From Staphylococcus hsinchuensis (GTDB taxonomy: Bacteria > Bacillota > Bacilli > Staphylococcales > Staphylococcaceae), in assembly GCF_038789205.1 (NCBI RefSeq), contig NZ_CP128355.1, positions 682,001-746,000 of the forward strand: DNA of 64,000 nt, in the 5' to 3' direction. The stretch's first letter is position 1; each line of letters starts with the position of its first letter. Shown here piece after piece: positions 47,403-55,831 of this stretch. Made by a program: the position numbers and the translations under genes. The notes beneath the pieces are model-generated. The model was given only the letters and a program-made list of their open reading frames with translations. It ran no database searches and had not been told where the DNA came from.

Positions 47403-48539
47403 ATGAAAAAAACTATGTTTTTAACTGGTTCTTTTTTAGCAAGTACGTTAGCATTCACTACTATTCAACAAAATGTTGATGCAGCTGAAACAAATAGTGT
47501 AACATCAAATGAATCGCAACAATCAACAACTTCGCAAAAAGCTCAATCAGAACGCCCTTATGGTGGTTTTCCTCCTACAGGAATGACATATGACCAATAT
47601 AAGTTTTTTGAAGATAAGATGCCAAAACGATCTGAAGTATCAAAAGAGGAATATAACAAAATACTAAATAAAGAAACGCAAGCATTTGCTAGTCTTTATG
47701 AAACTACAATTTATGCGCCACAAAAAACATTTTACCCACAACATATCAATAGTATAGGCCAAACTCCTTATGCTGGATTAGCTCCTAAAGGAATGACAAA
47801 TAATGAATGGGATGAATTAACACAAAGAATGCCTTTACTATCACTTTTGACAACGAAAGAATATAACAGAGTTAGCGATCATGAGACGCAAAGAATTGCT
47901 AATAAATATAATCACGTGATTTATGGACCTACAAAGACGTATTATCCACAAAAAGATACTTCACAAACTTCTCAATCAGAGAGCCCTTATGGTGGATTCG
48001 CTCCTACAGGAATGACATATACTCAATATAAATATTTTGAAGATAAGATGCCAAAACGATCTGAAGTATCAAAAGAAGAATATAACAAAATACTAAATAA
48101 AGAAACTCAAACATTTGCAAATATTTATGAAACTACAATTTATGCACCACAAAAAACATTTTACCCACAACATATCAATAGTATAGGCCAAACTCCTTAT
48201 GCTGGATTAGCTCCTAAAGGGATGACAAATAATGAATGGGATGAATTAACACAAAGAATGCCGCTTTTATCAACTATGAAACCTAAAGAATATGAAAGAA
48301 CTATTAATCACGAAACTCAAAGAATTGCTAATAAATATAATCATGTAATCTATGCACCACAAAAAACATTCTACCCACAAACTCAACACACACAAACAGT
48401 AAGTGATCATTCTAAAGAAACATTACCTGAAACAGGGCAAGGCCAACATGGCTCTCAATCTATTACATTAGGCGCAGGTGTTGTGTCTATGGTATTAGGA
48501 GTATTTTTAGTTAGTTATAGACGTGTTTTAAAAAAATAA
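47403..48539 (+). CDS. LPXTG-anchored surface protein with four 62-residue modules
   Basis: This 378-residue wall protein has a signal peptide cut near NVDA-AE (residue 27), four modules at residues 52-113, 122-183, 195-256 and 265-326, then LPETG at 341-345, a hydrophobic span and RRVLKK. Modules alternate A-B-A-B, sharing PYxGxxPxGMT, a central MP, EY, ETQ and IYxPxKTxYPQ. Modules 1 and 3 are almost identical, as are 2 and 4, so a 143-residue unit has duplicated recently. No YSIRK motif is present. I do not recognise the module; host ligand binding is a guess. Confidence 0.85.
   Translation: MKKTMFLTGSFLASTLAFTTIQQNVDAAETNSVTSNESQQSTTSQKAQSERPYGGFPPTGMTYDQYKFFEDKMPKRSEVSKEEYNKILNKETQAFASLYETTIYAPQKTFYPQHINSIGQTPYAGLAPKGMTNNEWDELTQRMPLLSLLTTKEYNRVSDHETQRIANKYNHVIYGPTKTYYPQKDTSQTSQSESPYGGFAPTGMTYTQYKYFEDKMPKRSEVSKEEYNKILNKETQTFANIYETTIYAPQKTFYPQHINSIGQTPYAGLAPKGMTNNEWDELTQRMPLLSTMKPKEYERTINHETQRIANKYNHVIYAPQKTFYPQTQHTQTVSDHSKETLPETGQGQHGSQSITLGAGVVSMVLGVFLVSYRRVLKK
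47556..48380 (+). repeat. tandem duplication within the surface protein gene
   Basis: Two units with a 429-base offset begin at 47556 and 47985. Long stretches match at DNA level, for example around CCACAACATATCAATAGTA in both. Such a repeat can expand or contract by slippage. Confidence 0.88.
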
Positions 48540-48557
48540 TATTAAGATTAATGATAT

Positions 48558-48606
48558 AAAAAACACCACAAAAGTTAGGGGAGTCTAACTTCTGTGGTGT
48601 CTTTTT
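48558..48606. terminator. bidirectional terminator
   Basis: ACACCACAAAAGTTAG pairs with CTAACTTCTGTGGTGT, with A and T tracts on the two sides. Confidence 0.9.
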
Positions 48607-48635
48607 AACTTTAAAAGCATTTGTTTACTTATTTA

Positions 48636-49433
48636 CTACTGAAATAAGTTTTTAAAGAAATCGAATGGAGATGATTTCTGTTGTGTTTTGTTGTCTTTAA
48701 TCCCTTTAGTAACTGCATTTGCGAATTTAAAGATAGTTTTATTGTAATCATGAACGTTTTCTCTAGTGGAACGTGAGAAATCTTTGTTTTCGAAGAACTG
48801 TTGGCGATATTTTGTTGAAATTTCTAATTGTACACCAGAGCCTGATCCGTTTTGATTAATAATGTTGTGTTTAGAATCACCATTTACATAATTTGGGCTA
48901 TCTTCAACGTTAAATCCTTTTTTCTCGAGTGCATTTTTAATGGACTTAGCCAATCCTTTGTCTTGACCACCAATGTATACAACCTTTTTATCTTCATCTA
49001 AGCCGTGGACGGAAACAATTGTTTTTGATTTTTTACTCATCTTTATCAGTTTGGGTTCGTCAAATGTAGTAGACGTGATGTGTAGTTTTTGGTTATCTGA
49101 CTTTAATAAACCTTCAAAACTGTAAAGATTAAAGTCACCTTTTTTTGAGATAAGTTTCGCTAATTCTGAACTTCCCGGTTCGATACCGCCACCGTGAATT
49201 GCCGTTATCAGTATGTCGTTATTGTTAGAAGAAGTTGTATTGATTTTCCAATCACGGTACTCTTTCGTATGAGCTTTCATGTCTTTAAAGCTTTCATAAT
49301 AATCGTGGTTAATTGGTTGATCGTTACGCCAGACATACAAAAAATATAAAGCGGATAATATGATGCCTACAATCACTAGCATCGTTAAATAATAAATAAC
49401 GTTTTTAAATATATGATTCATTGTTTTCTCCAA
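48636..49433 (-). CDS. poly-gamma-glutamate hydrolase family protein (DUF867), membrane-anchored
   Basis: This 265-residue protein has one N-terminal membrane segment (about residues 10-30) and an extracellular domain with AIHGGGIEPGSSELAKLI, the metal-binding opening of the phage PghP/DUF867 family, plus VVSVHGLDE and VQLEISTKYRQQF. Homologues cut poly-gamma-glutamate capsules. No capB/capC genes are in the window, so the role here, whether self-processing or attack on others, is open. The ATG sits just after a GGAG site. Confidence 0.8.
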   Translation of the reverse strand: MEKTMNHIFKNVIYYLTMLVIVGIILSALYFLYVWRNDQPINHDYYESFKDMKAHTKEYRDWKINTTSSNNNDILITAIHGGGIEPGSSELAKLISKKGDFNLYSFEGLLKSDNQKLHITSTTFDEPKLIKMSKKSKTIVSVHGLDEDKKVVYIGGQDKGLAKSIKNALEKKGFNVEDSPNYVNGDSKHNIINQNGSGSGVQLEISTKYRQQFFENKDFSRSTRENVHDYNKTIFKFANAVTKGIKDNKTQQKSSPFDFFKNLFQ

Positions 49434-49625
49434 AATATTAAATTTATTGACTACAAGATTATATCAAATATCTGGCAACCTGTGTTAAATAGTTTAATTA
49501 CAGTTGTGTTAAGAAATTAAAAAATGATGAATTCTTTATAAAAAGAGAGTGATAAATATATTATTAAATTAAATAAAAATGTGTTTTAGTTGTCGAGTAT
49601 CCAGGCGTAGTATAAGAAAAAGGGA

Positions 49626-49802
49626 TTAAATTAAAGACTTTATAATTAAACCGATTAAATAAAATAGGCCAACAATTAAACAAATCGTGCCCAAACTGAT
49701 TAGACTTTGTTTTATGCTCGTCTTTGTTTTATTGGTTAATGTCTTTTTAAATGATAATAAAACTATACCAATAACAATGAGCAATATTGCAAAAATCCAC
49801 AT
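49626..49802 (-). CDS. small two-helix membrane protein (58 aa)
   Basis: This 58-residue frame reads MWIFAILLIVIGIVLLSF, a polar Lys/Thr loop, and a second hydrophobic segment CLIVGLFYLIGLII. AAAAGGAGC precedes its ATG. Two membrane spans are predicted. No known family is recognised, although holin-like sizes come to mind. Confidence 0.68.
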   Translation of the reverse strand: MWIFAILLIVIGIVLLSFKKTLTNKTKTSIKQSLISLGTICLIVGLFYLIGLIIKSLI

Positions 49803-49896
49803 ACTATCTGCTCCTTTTTTAAAATTAATAAAGTAGTCGATTTCGTTAAGTTATGTCTTATTAATTAGATTAACATATGTATAAGTGAAACAATTA

Positions 49897-49942
49897 AAAA
49901 AGATGAGCGTACTGTTTGATTAAAAACAGATAACTCATCTTA
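49897..49942 (-). terminator. terminator of the 76-aa gene
   Basis: On the minus strand AAGATGAG...CTCATCTT with inner CTGTTT / AAACAG pairing is followed by six T. Confidence 0.85.
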
Positions 49943-49959
49943 GTTTGCAGTATGTGTAT

Positions 49960-50190
49960 TTAGGATTGTAAAGAATGATGGTTCACGTCCTCGAAATCAT
50001 AATTTTTTAATATTGTGCAGCCTAATGGATGATGACCATTATCAACATGTTCATTGATTTCTTCAAGGACATCTAAAATCTCATATTCTGGGGTAGTTAC
50101 GTCGAAAGTATATTTAAATAAATGTTTGTTATCAGACATTACAGTGGCGATTAATTCATCATTTTGCATTTTATAATCTAATAATTGCAT
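49960..50190 (-). CDS. unknown small acidic protein downstream of a PerR box
   Basis: This 76-residue soluble protein (MQLLDYKMQNDELIATVMSD opening) contains several His residues (DNGHHPLGC, DVNHHSLQS) and one Cys. It has AAAAAGGAGAG before its ATG and its own terminator. A PerR-box sequence lies about 85 bases upstream, identical to one at ahpC. A peroxide- or metal-linked role is inferred from that site and the His-rich tail. I do not recognise the family. Confidence 0.75.
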   Translation of the reverse strand: MQLLDYKMQNDELIATVMSDNKHLFKYTFDVTTPEYEILDVLEEINEHVDNGHHPLGCTILKNYDFEDVNHHSLQS

Positions 50191-50273
50191 TGAATTTCTC
50201 TCCTTTTTTAAGAATACAACTGATTTTATTTCTAACCTAATTGAGAATGTGTGTCAGTTACATGTCTTATTGA

Positions 50274-50288
50274 TTATAATAATTCTAA
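50274..50288. promoter_or_regulatory. PerR box
   Basis: TTATAATAATTCTAA matches the PerR consensus TTATAATNATTATAA at 14 of 15 positions. It is 85 bases upstream of the 76-residue gene and overlaps a minus-strand TATAAT. Confidence 0.72.
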
Positions 50289-50411
50289 TCTGACTCTTAT
50301 TATACATTATATTTCATCAAATGTGGAGGGGTTTGCCTAAATTAAAGTCCATCATTTTAACGAAAACGGTTACGAATCGCTCCGCAATAAGGTTTTTACT
50401 TTCCGAATAAT

Positions 50412-50426
50412 TTATAATAATTCTAA
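50412..50426. promoter_or_regulatory. second PerR box
   Basis: The identical 15-mer TTATAATAATTCTAA, 138 bases further out. Its target promoter is not clear. Confidence 0.65.
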
Positions 50427-50525
50427 ATAGTGAGTTGGATACTTGAGATAACAGCTAAAATATAAAAATCATTCTAAATTAGAAGTGATAAATTGAAGAA
50501 AAATTTGAGGTTATAAAATAAAAAT

Positions 50526-50560
50526 AGCCACCAATATGATAATATTGGCGGCTGAAAAAC
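50526..50560 (-). terminator. orphan minus-strand terminator
   Basis: AGCCGCCAATAT / ATATTGGTGGCT on the minus strand, then TTTTTATTTT. No coding gene precedes it on that strand. Confidence 0.7.
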
Positions 50561-50806
50561 GGATAAAGAATACCGTCTAAAGAGTAATATGTTCATGAAT
50601 ATAAAAGACGAGTAGTTTATACAAACTACAAATACAATATAGCAATTTTTATTATGAGTTACAACAAAACTGCTAATCATTTTTACAGAATAACTGGGTG
50701 TCATATTTAGAAAATTTAGATTAAATTGAATTTAAAATATTGGGCTCTCCCATATTGAGAAGGCTCTTGGAAGTTGATAACATAGATGAGGATGGAGGTG
50801 GAAAAA

Positions 50807-51436
50807 ATGGAAGAAGTAATTACATTTATCACGATAACTTTAATGCTTATTTTAGTACCTGGTCCAGATTTCTTCGTAGTTATGAGAAATTCAATTCATT
50901 CTGGTAAAGCGAATGGAGCTATGGCAGCATTAGGTATAACTACAGGCCACGTTTGTTATTCTTTACTTGTTATCTTCGGAATTGTATTTATTTTAGCCAA
51001 AATGTATTACGTATTTTTAGCGATTAAGATTTTAGGTGCATGTTATTTAATTTATTTAGGTCTAAAAAGTATTTTATCAGCACGTAAGAGTATGGATTTT
51101 TCAGAATCTGAAACTCAATTAAAGCCTGATCGTACATCGTACTTTACTTCTTATCAACAAGGGTTTCTAAGTACGAGTTTAAATCCGAAAGCATTATTAT
51201 ATTACATAAGTATTCTACCTCAATTTGTTTCTGCAGGTGATGGCGCAACAGCGAAACTTACAATGTTGACTGCAATTACAACAACTGTTATTTTAACTTG
51301 GTTTATATTTTGCGTATTTATTTTCCAATACATTAAGAAGTTATTAACGCGCAGAAAAGTTAAAGCAATATTTGATTATACGATAGGTGCTGTACTTATA
51401 GCATTATCTATCAATTTATTACTAAGTAAAGGTTAA
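50807..51436 (+). CDS. LysE family amino acid exporter
   Basis: This 209-residue protein has about six membrane segments and the LysE/RhtB opening TLMLILVPGPDFFVVMRNSI, followed by GITTGHVCYSLLVIFG and a second-half LSTSLNPKALLYYISILPQF. It exports amino acids or homoserine-like compounds by proton exchange. ATG 50807 is chosen because GGAGGTGG lies six bases upstream; the ATG at 50786 precedes that site. It has its own terminator. Confidence 0.9.
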   Translation: MEEVITFITITLMLILVPGPDFFVVMRNSIHSGKANGAMAALGITTGHVCYSLLVIFGIVFILAKMYYVFLAIKILGACYLIYLGLKSILSARKSMDFSESETQLKPDRTSYFTSYQQGFLSTSLNPKALLYYISILPQFVSAGDGATAKLTMLTAITTTVILTWFIFCVFIFQYIKKLLTRRKVKAIFDYTIGAVLIALSINLLLSKG

Positions 51437-51497
51437 AGTTATTTAGAGCTTTAACAATTCAAAATGATGAGAGACTAAAATTCAATTAAGTGTCCAC

Positions 51498-51540
51498 ACT
51501 GGTTTATAGATTGAAATTAATCTGTAAACCAGTTTTTTAT
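51498..51540 (+). terminator. lysE terminator
   Basis: ACTGGTTTATAGATT pairs with AATCTGTAAACCAGT, then six T. Confidence 0.9.
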
Positions 51541-51669
51541 ATCCGACCAATCATATTCATTTTCATAAGATAAAAATAAATTTTTATTTAAAAATTCAGT
51601 CGTCACAAATTGTCTACATACTTTTTAAAGATTTCCCCTATAATATGTACAGAAAGGTGGAATTTTAAT

Positions 51670-53004
51670 TTGAAAAATAGTTTTAATCCATTACAAAGAT
51701 TACATTTTTATGCAGCATTTTTCATTGCACCATTACTGATAACATTAACGTTATCAGGGATAGGTTTTTTATTTTTCCAAGATGTAGAAAATAATATTTA
51801 TAAACATGAGTTTTTTGACAAAAGTAAGGTAGAGCATTATCAATCGCTCGATGACGCTGTGGAGGAAGTAGAGCATAAGTTTGAAGGGTTTTATATTAGT
51901 AAGGTGAGTATTATGTCTGAGCCTTATAATAGCCGAATAACGCTCGATGACATGGCAGGTAATCAACGCTATGTATATATTGATGATAATCATCAAATTG
52001 TAGCAGATCAAAATGCAAAACATACATATGCGAATGTGGTAAGAAGTATACATAGTTCACTTTATACGAATAATACGATTATTAATTATTTGGTAGAACT
52101 GACAGCGTGTTGGACTGTATTTATGATATTGTCAGGGTTGTTTATGTTATTTAAGAAGAAATTATTAAAAAATAATGCAAAACAACTGAGATTCCAGAAA
52201 TTACATGCATTCATTGGGATGGTTATTGCGATTCCGGTGCTTATTTTAGTGATTACAGGATTACCGTGGTCAGGTTTTACAGGTGCCAAGCTTGCGAATA
52301 TTCTAAGTACTTCTGGGACATTAGGGCAGTCTGAGCTCACTGTGAATCCTCCTAAATCAGATGTTAACGAAATACCATGGGCAACGAGAAAGAATAAGCA
52401 ACCTGAATCGAAACATGCAGCCCATCATGGAACTGGAGAAATACCTAAAACGGATTTCAAAAAACAAATTTCCATTGATAAAGTGGTTAAAGCAGCTAAA
52501 CAGAATGGTATGTCTAAACCTTATTCAATCGTTTACCCATCGAAACCAGAAGGCGCCTTTACACTGACGAAGAGTAGTAATACAGGTGTAACGGGGTTAG
52601 ACGTATCTCCATACGATGAAAAGACGTTGTACTTAGATCAATATACTGGAAAGAACTTAGGTCAAGTGAAGTATCAAGAGTACGGCATCATCGGTAAGTG
52701 GTTTACGTGGGGCATCCCATTACATGAGGGACATCTCTTCGGTATTGCGAATAAGATTATCAATTTAATTGTATGTATCGCATTGTTATGTGCAATAGGA
52801 TTTGGTTTTTACTCTTGGATTAAGAGAATGAAAAGTAGTAAAGTTAAAGTCCCTAAACGAGTGAAAAAGCCGATGTCTATTTCATTGTTCATCATACTTG
52901 TAATACTCGGGATTTTGATGCCACTCTTCGGTTTCTCACTCATCGTCGTATTTGCGATCGAAGGTTATTTATATCTCAAAGATAGAAGAGCAGGGCAAGG
53001 ATAA
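51670..53004 (+). CDS. PepSY-associated membrane protein (PiuB-like)
   Basis: This 444-residue protein has four strong membrane segments, RLHFYAAFFIAPLLITLTLSG at the start, PepSY-type extracellular regions (SLDDAVEEVEHKFEGF), and KLHAFIGMVIAIPVLILVITG. A Ser/His/Lys stretch around KHAAHHGTG lies in the extracellular loop. Such proteins accompany iron-siderophore or copper handling and may reduce substrates at the membrane. The start is TTG 51670, nine bases after AAAGGTGG. Confidence 0.85.
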   Translation: MKNSFNPLQRLHFYAAFFIAPLLITLTLSGIGFLFFQDVENNIYKHEFFDKSKVEHYQSLDDAVEEVEHKFEGFYISKVSIMSEPYNSRITLDDMAGNQRYVYIDDNHQIVADQNAKHTYANVVRSIHSSLYTNNTIINYLVELTACWTVFMILSGLFMLFKKKLLKNNAKQLRFQKLHAFIGMVIAIPVLILVITGLPWSGFTGAKLANILSTSGTLGQSELTVNPPKSDVNEIPWATRKNKQPESKHAAHHGTGEIPKTDFKKQISIDKVVKAAKQNGMSKPYSIVYPSKPEGAFTLTKSSNTGVTGLDVSPYDEKTLYLDQYTGKNLGQVKYQEYGIIGKWFTWGIPLHEGHLFGIANKIINLIVCIALLCAIGFGFYSWIKRMKSSKVKVPKRVKKPMSISLFIILVILGILMPLFGFSLIVVFAIEGYLYLKDRRAGQG

Positions 53005-53017
53005 CTTAAATTAAATA

Positions 53018-53056
53018 AAAAGCACTGGCGTATTGATTACGCGAGTGCTTTTTATG
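53018..53056. terminator. bidirectional terminator
   Basis: AAAAAGCACT...AGTGCTTTTT with inner CGTATTGATTACGCG pairing, between convergent genes. Confidence 0.88.
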
Positions 53057-53386
53057 TTACATCTTCATTTTATGAATTTTCATCATTAAACCGTGAGGAA
53101 TATCATCGTGTTTCACGATTTCTTTTTTATAGAAACTCTCACCTTCATCTTTTGAAGCGAGTTTAACGAAATCACCTTTTTTAGGTTTGAAATCATCTTC
53201 TTTTTCTATTTTAACATTTTTCGTTACGAGACCATCTTTCTCGCTGACAACCTTTTCAGCAGTTGTACTGTCTTTCATATAACCATAATATGTACTTGAT
53301 TGACTAGAGAACACCATCATTAATGTGAAGACAATCCCGATAATAGCCAGTACTAAAATAATAGGTAATGCAACTTTTTTATTCAT
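53057..53386 (-). CDS. DUF4889-like small membrane-anchored protein
   Basis: This 109-residue protein has a single N-terminal membrane segment (residues about 5-27) and a charged extracellular domain rich in Lys, Glu and Asp that ends HGLMMKIHKMKM. It resembles a family found in staphylococci (DUF4889). AGGAGG precedes its ATG. Convergent with the PepSY gene. The function is unknown. Confidence 0.72.
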   Translation of the reverse strand: MNKKVALPIILVLAIIGIVFTLMMVFSSQSSTYYGYMKDSTTAEKVVSEKDGLVTKNVKIEKEDDFKPKKGDFVKLASKDEGESFYKKEIVKHDDIPHGLMMKIHKMKM

Positions 53387-53786
53387 TGAGTTTATTTCCT
53401 CCTTTTCACTCCATTTTAAATGATTCGAGCTATTTGTGTATTGTTTTAAACAAACTTTTATAATATTGTCATAATTTACATCTTAATATTGAAAAGTATA
53501 TTTATAAAAAATACAACAGTATAAGATAACTTGATATACGAGCCGTTAAACAACTGTAAAATGTGAAAAAAGACGATATAACAGCAATTTTTGAGAAAAG
53601 TAACACCGTAAATCTCTGTTTGTCACAAACTTGTCAAAATTGTGTGATTGCTTTATTTGAACATTTGTAAAACCTTGGATATGATAGGGGTAGAGATATG
53701 TGTAAACTATTATGTAGTGTCTGCATATTGACAATTCTTATTATTTTATAACAGCTAAATATTTTAAGAGAGATGAGGAGAATTTC
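53387..53786. other. divergent promoter region
   Basis: 400 AT-rich bases between divergent DUF4889 and histidine-phosphatase genes. No reading frame with a ribosome site, repeat or known operator was seen beyond AT-rich promoter-like sequence. Confidence 0.5.
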
Positions 53787-54371
53787 ATGAAGATTTTTTT
53801 AATTCGTCACGGAGAATCACAATCCAACTATGATAAAAAACATGGGAAAGACTACTTTTGTGGACAAATGGATGTTCAATTAACTGAAAAAGGACTTCAG
53901 TCAGCCCAAGCTTTAAAAGAAGAATTTGAACAAAAAGATATTGACCGTGTTTATGTTTCTGATTTAACAAGAACAAAGCAAACGTACGGTGCAATATTCG
54001 ATAAAGCCATTCCTACAACAGTAACGAGTACTTTAAGAGAGCGCTCATTAGGGTTGTTCGAAGGTACTTTAGTTAGTGACTTAAAGCAAAATCCAACATA
54101 TTCAGCTTATTTTAATGATGAGAATTATAAATCATTTAGACATAGTTTCACTCAAAAGGCACCTGAAGGGGAAAGTTACACAGATGTATTAAACCGAGTG
54201 AAACAATTTTTCGAAAAAGAAGTTGACCCTTCTTTAGAAACCATCGCAGTCGTTGCACACCAAGTTGTAATTAGATGTATGATGGTATACTTAGGATATG
54301 ATAAACAAGAAACAGCAATTGACCGTGAAGTTGACAATTGCGTGCCATACGTGGTGGAAAAAGATTATTAA
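53787..54371 (+). CDS. histidine phosphatase family protein (phosphoglycerate-mutase-like)
   Basis: This 194-residue protein has the catalytic LIRHGESQSNYD, the Arg/Glu region LRERSLGLFEG and the second His in VVAHQVVIRCMM. It belongs to the cofactor-dependent PGM fold but is shorter than GpmA. It is more likely a phosphatase for a small metabolite or nucleotide-sugar type substrate. GATGAGGAG precedes it, and a terminator follows. Confidence 0.87.
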   Translation: MKIFLIRHGESQSNYDKKHGKDYFCGQMDVQLTEKGLQSAQALKEEFEQKDIDRVYVSDLTRTKQTYGAIFDKAIPTTVTSTLRERSLGLFEGTLVSDLKQNPTYSAYFNDENYKSFRHSFTQKAPEGESYTDVLNRVKQFFEKEVDPSLETIAVVAHQVVIRCMMVYLGYDKQETAIDREVDNCVPYVVEKDY

Positions 54372-54387
54372 TTATTTATATGTATGA

Positions 54388-54440
54388 GAAAGATATTAGT
54401 CTAAACATTGGGATTATAGTTTAGATTAATATCTTTTTTA
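54388..54440 (+). terminator. histidine-phosphatase gene terminator
   Basis: AGATATTAGTCTAAAC pairs with GTTTAGATTAATATCT, then six T. It may also serve the convergent gene. Confidence 0.9.
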
Positions 54441-54665
54441 TTTGTTATTTAATGTTTCATGAAATCCTTGAAATATAAAGTGAATATTATCTATGAAACT
54501 CCCCACGATGACCGCGGCTATTACATAGGTGACACTAAGTATAATCTTTTTATATGTGACGACACCGTACTTTTCTTCGGTTTCAAATATGTTATATGCG
54601 ATACAAATAGCAGTGACGGCACCTAATAACATCGTGATAATCAAAGCACTAACCTCCTTATTCAT
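54438..54665 (-). CDS. small two-helix membrane protein (75 aa)
   Basis: This 75-residue protein has membrane segments at about 7-26 (IITMLLGAVTAICIAYNI) and 41-60 (ILSVTYVIAAVIVGSF), separated by an acidic EEKYG loop. AAGGAGG precedes its ATG. No family is recognised. Confidence 0.7.
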   Translation of the reverse strand: MNKEVSALIITMLLGAVTAICIAYNIFETEEKYGVVTYKKIILSVTYVIAAVIVGSFIDNIHFIFQGFHETLNNK

Positions 54666-54749
54666 TTATTTTTTGTTTTATCTAAACGTCCTTAACGATT
54701 TCTGTTTAGCATAACAAAAGTCATTTTCAGATAAAATATATGTTAAATT

Positions 54750-54781
54750 AAAAAACCTTACAATCATGTAAGGTTTTTTAC
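54750..54781. terminator. hairpin terminator
   Basis: AAAAACCTTACA / TGTAAGGTTTTT, probably for the lipoprotein gene on the minus strand or an upstream plus-strand transcript. Confidence 0.75.
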
Positions 54782-54919
54782 AAATACAAAACAAAGTTTG
54801 ATAAATGAATTGAGATAACGTACTTAAATACGATGGTTATCGTATTTACGGTGTCGAAGGAATGTCACCGTTTTGTAATTTTAATTCAATGTATAAACAA
54901 ATTTATCTATCGCTTATAT

Positions 54920-55543
54920 TTATTTATCAATTGCTTTCGTGTCAATATTTTTAGATTTAAGGAATTTTTTGATTTTGTCTTGTTGCTTGCCGTTAACGTC
55001 ACCGGCGTATTTTGTAGAGACGTCCACGACATTGAGTTTGTTTTGTGGTTGATAGTCTAACTCTTCGATTTCTTGATCTGCATCTGCAATCGTACTATTA
55101 AGTGCTGTGAAATATTTAATAATGCGATCTACATTTTCTTTATAACCTTCTGGTAATGTGTTATTTTTTACAAACTTTTTAAAGCGAACGTCATTTTTAA
55201 TTGCATTGTGTGATAATTTCGATAATCTTTTAGCTTGAGCATCAGTGATTTTCTTATCAGAAGTAGATTGTTTATCTAACTTGTATTGAATTTGATATTT
55301 ATTATCTAAAATATCTGCGTTCGTTTCTAAGTATTTAGAAATCGCTTTATTCATTTCTTGCTCGCTAAGTTTTTTATCTTTTTTAGTAGAATGGAAGATA
55401 TTATTTTCAGTTACTTTATCAACGTTTTTAGGTGCTTCGTGATTGTTAGGTTGTTGTTCATCTTTATTCGCACCAGGGTTGCCGCACGCTGTAAGAGTAA
55501 CAGTAAATGCTATAGTTAATGCGGGGATAATTAATTTCTTCAT
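54920..55543 (-). CDS. NDxxF-motif-like lipoprotein
   Basis: This 207-residue protein has a lipobox LTACGN, with the lipidated Cys near residue 20, then a charged linker and helical sequence with NDVRFKKFV, the NDxxF motif of a staphylococcal lipoprotein family. It would sit on the outer face of the membrane. AAAGGAGC precedes its ATG. Nothing indicates the ligand. Confidence 0.8.
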   Translation of the reverse strand: MKKLIIPALTIAFTVTLTACGNPGANKDEQQPNNHEAPKNVDKVTENNIFHSTKKDKKLSEQEMNKAISKYLETNADILDNKYQIQYKLDKQSTSDKKITDAQAKRLSKLSHNAIKNDVRFKKFVKNNTLPEGYKENVDRIIKYFTALNSTIADADQEIEELDYQPQNKLNVVDVSTKYAGDVNGKQQDKIKKFLKSKNIDTKAIDK

Positions 55544-55750
55544 AAAAACGTATTGCTCCTTTGTGATGTTGAGTTGAAAATGTTATTCAACAGTTCTATT
55601 CTTTTAAATTATAACCTAAGCGTATCACGTCAAGCTAACTATTTAAATGCGCTATAAATGAACAAGTGACAAAGTTTTGAACATCATATCAAATTACTTC
55701 GAATTCGTAAGCAATAAAGTGTAAATATTGAGTTTTAAAATATATTGAAC

Positions 55751-55797
55751 AAAAAAACACGTTTCAAAGTAGTTGTATACTCTGAAACGTGTTTATT
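55751..55797 (-). terminator. ahpCF terminator
   Basis: AAACACGTTTCA / TGAAACGTGTTT with an inner stem. On the minus strand it is followed by seven T. Confidence 0.88.
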
Positions 55798-55831
55798 TCT
55801 AATATGATAGGGGGGTGATTCTTCTTAGGTA

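Larger units (their letters stand above)
50191..50806. other. intergenic region with two PerR boxes and an orphan terminator
   Basis: 616 bases without a convincing gene. They contain PerR boxes at 50274 and 50412, a minus-strand terminator at 50526 with no obvious gene before it, and the lysE ribosome site. A 76-codon minus-strand frame here lacks a ribosome site and is not called. Confidence 0.55.

Noticed and set aside
50474..50704. Hydrophobic 76-codon minus-strand frame upstream of lysE
   Set aside because: No ribosome site before the ATG, and it reads through the orphan terminator hairpin, so a noncoding transcript is more likely.
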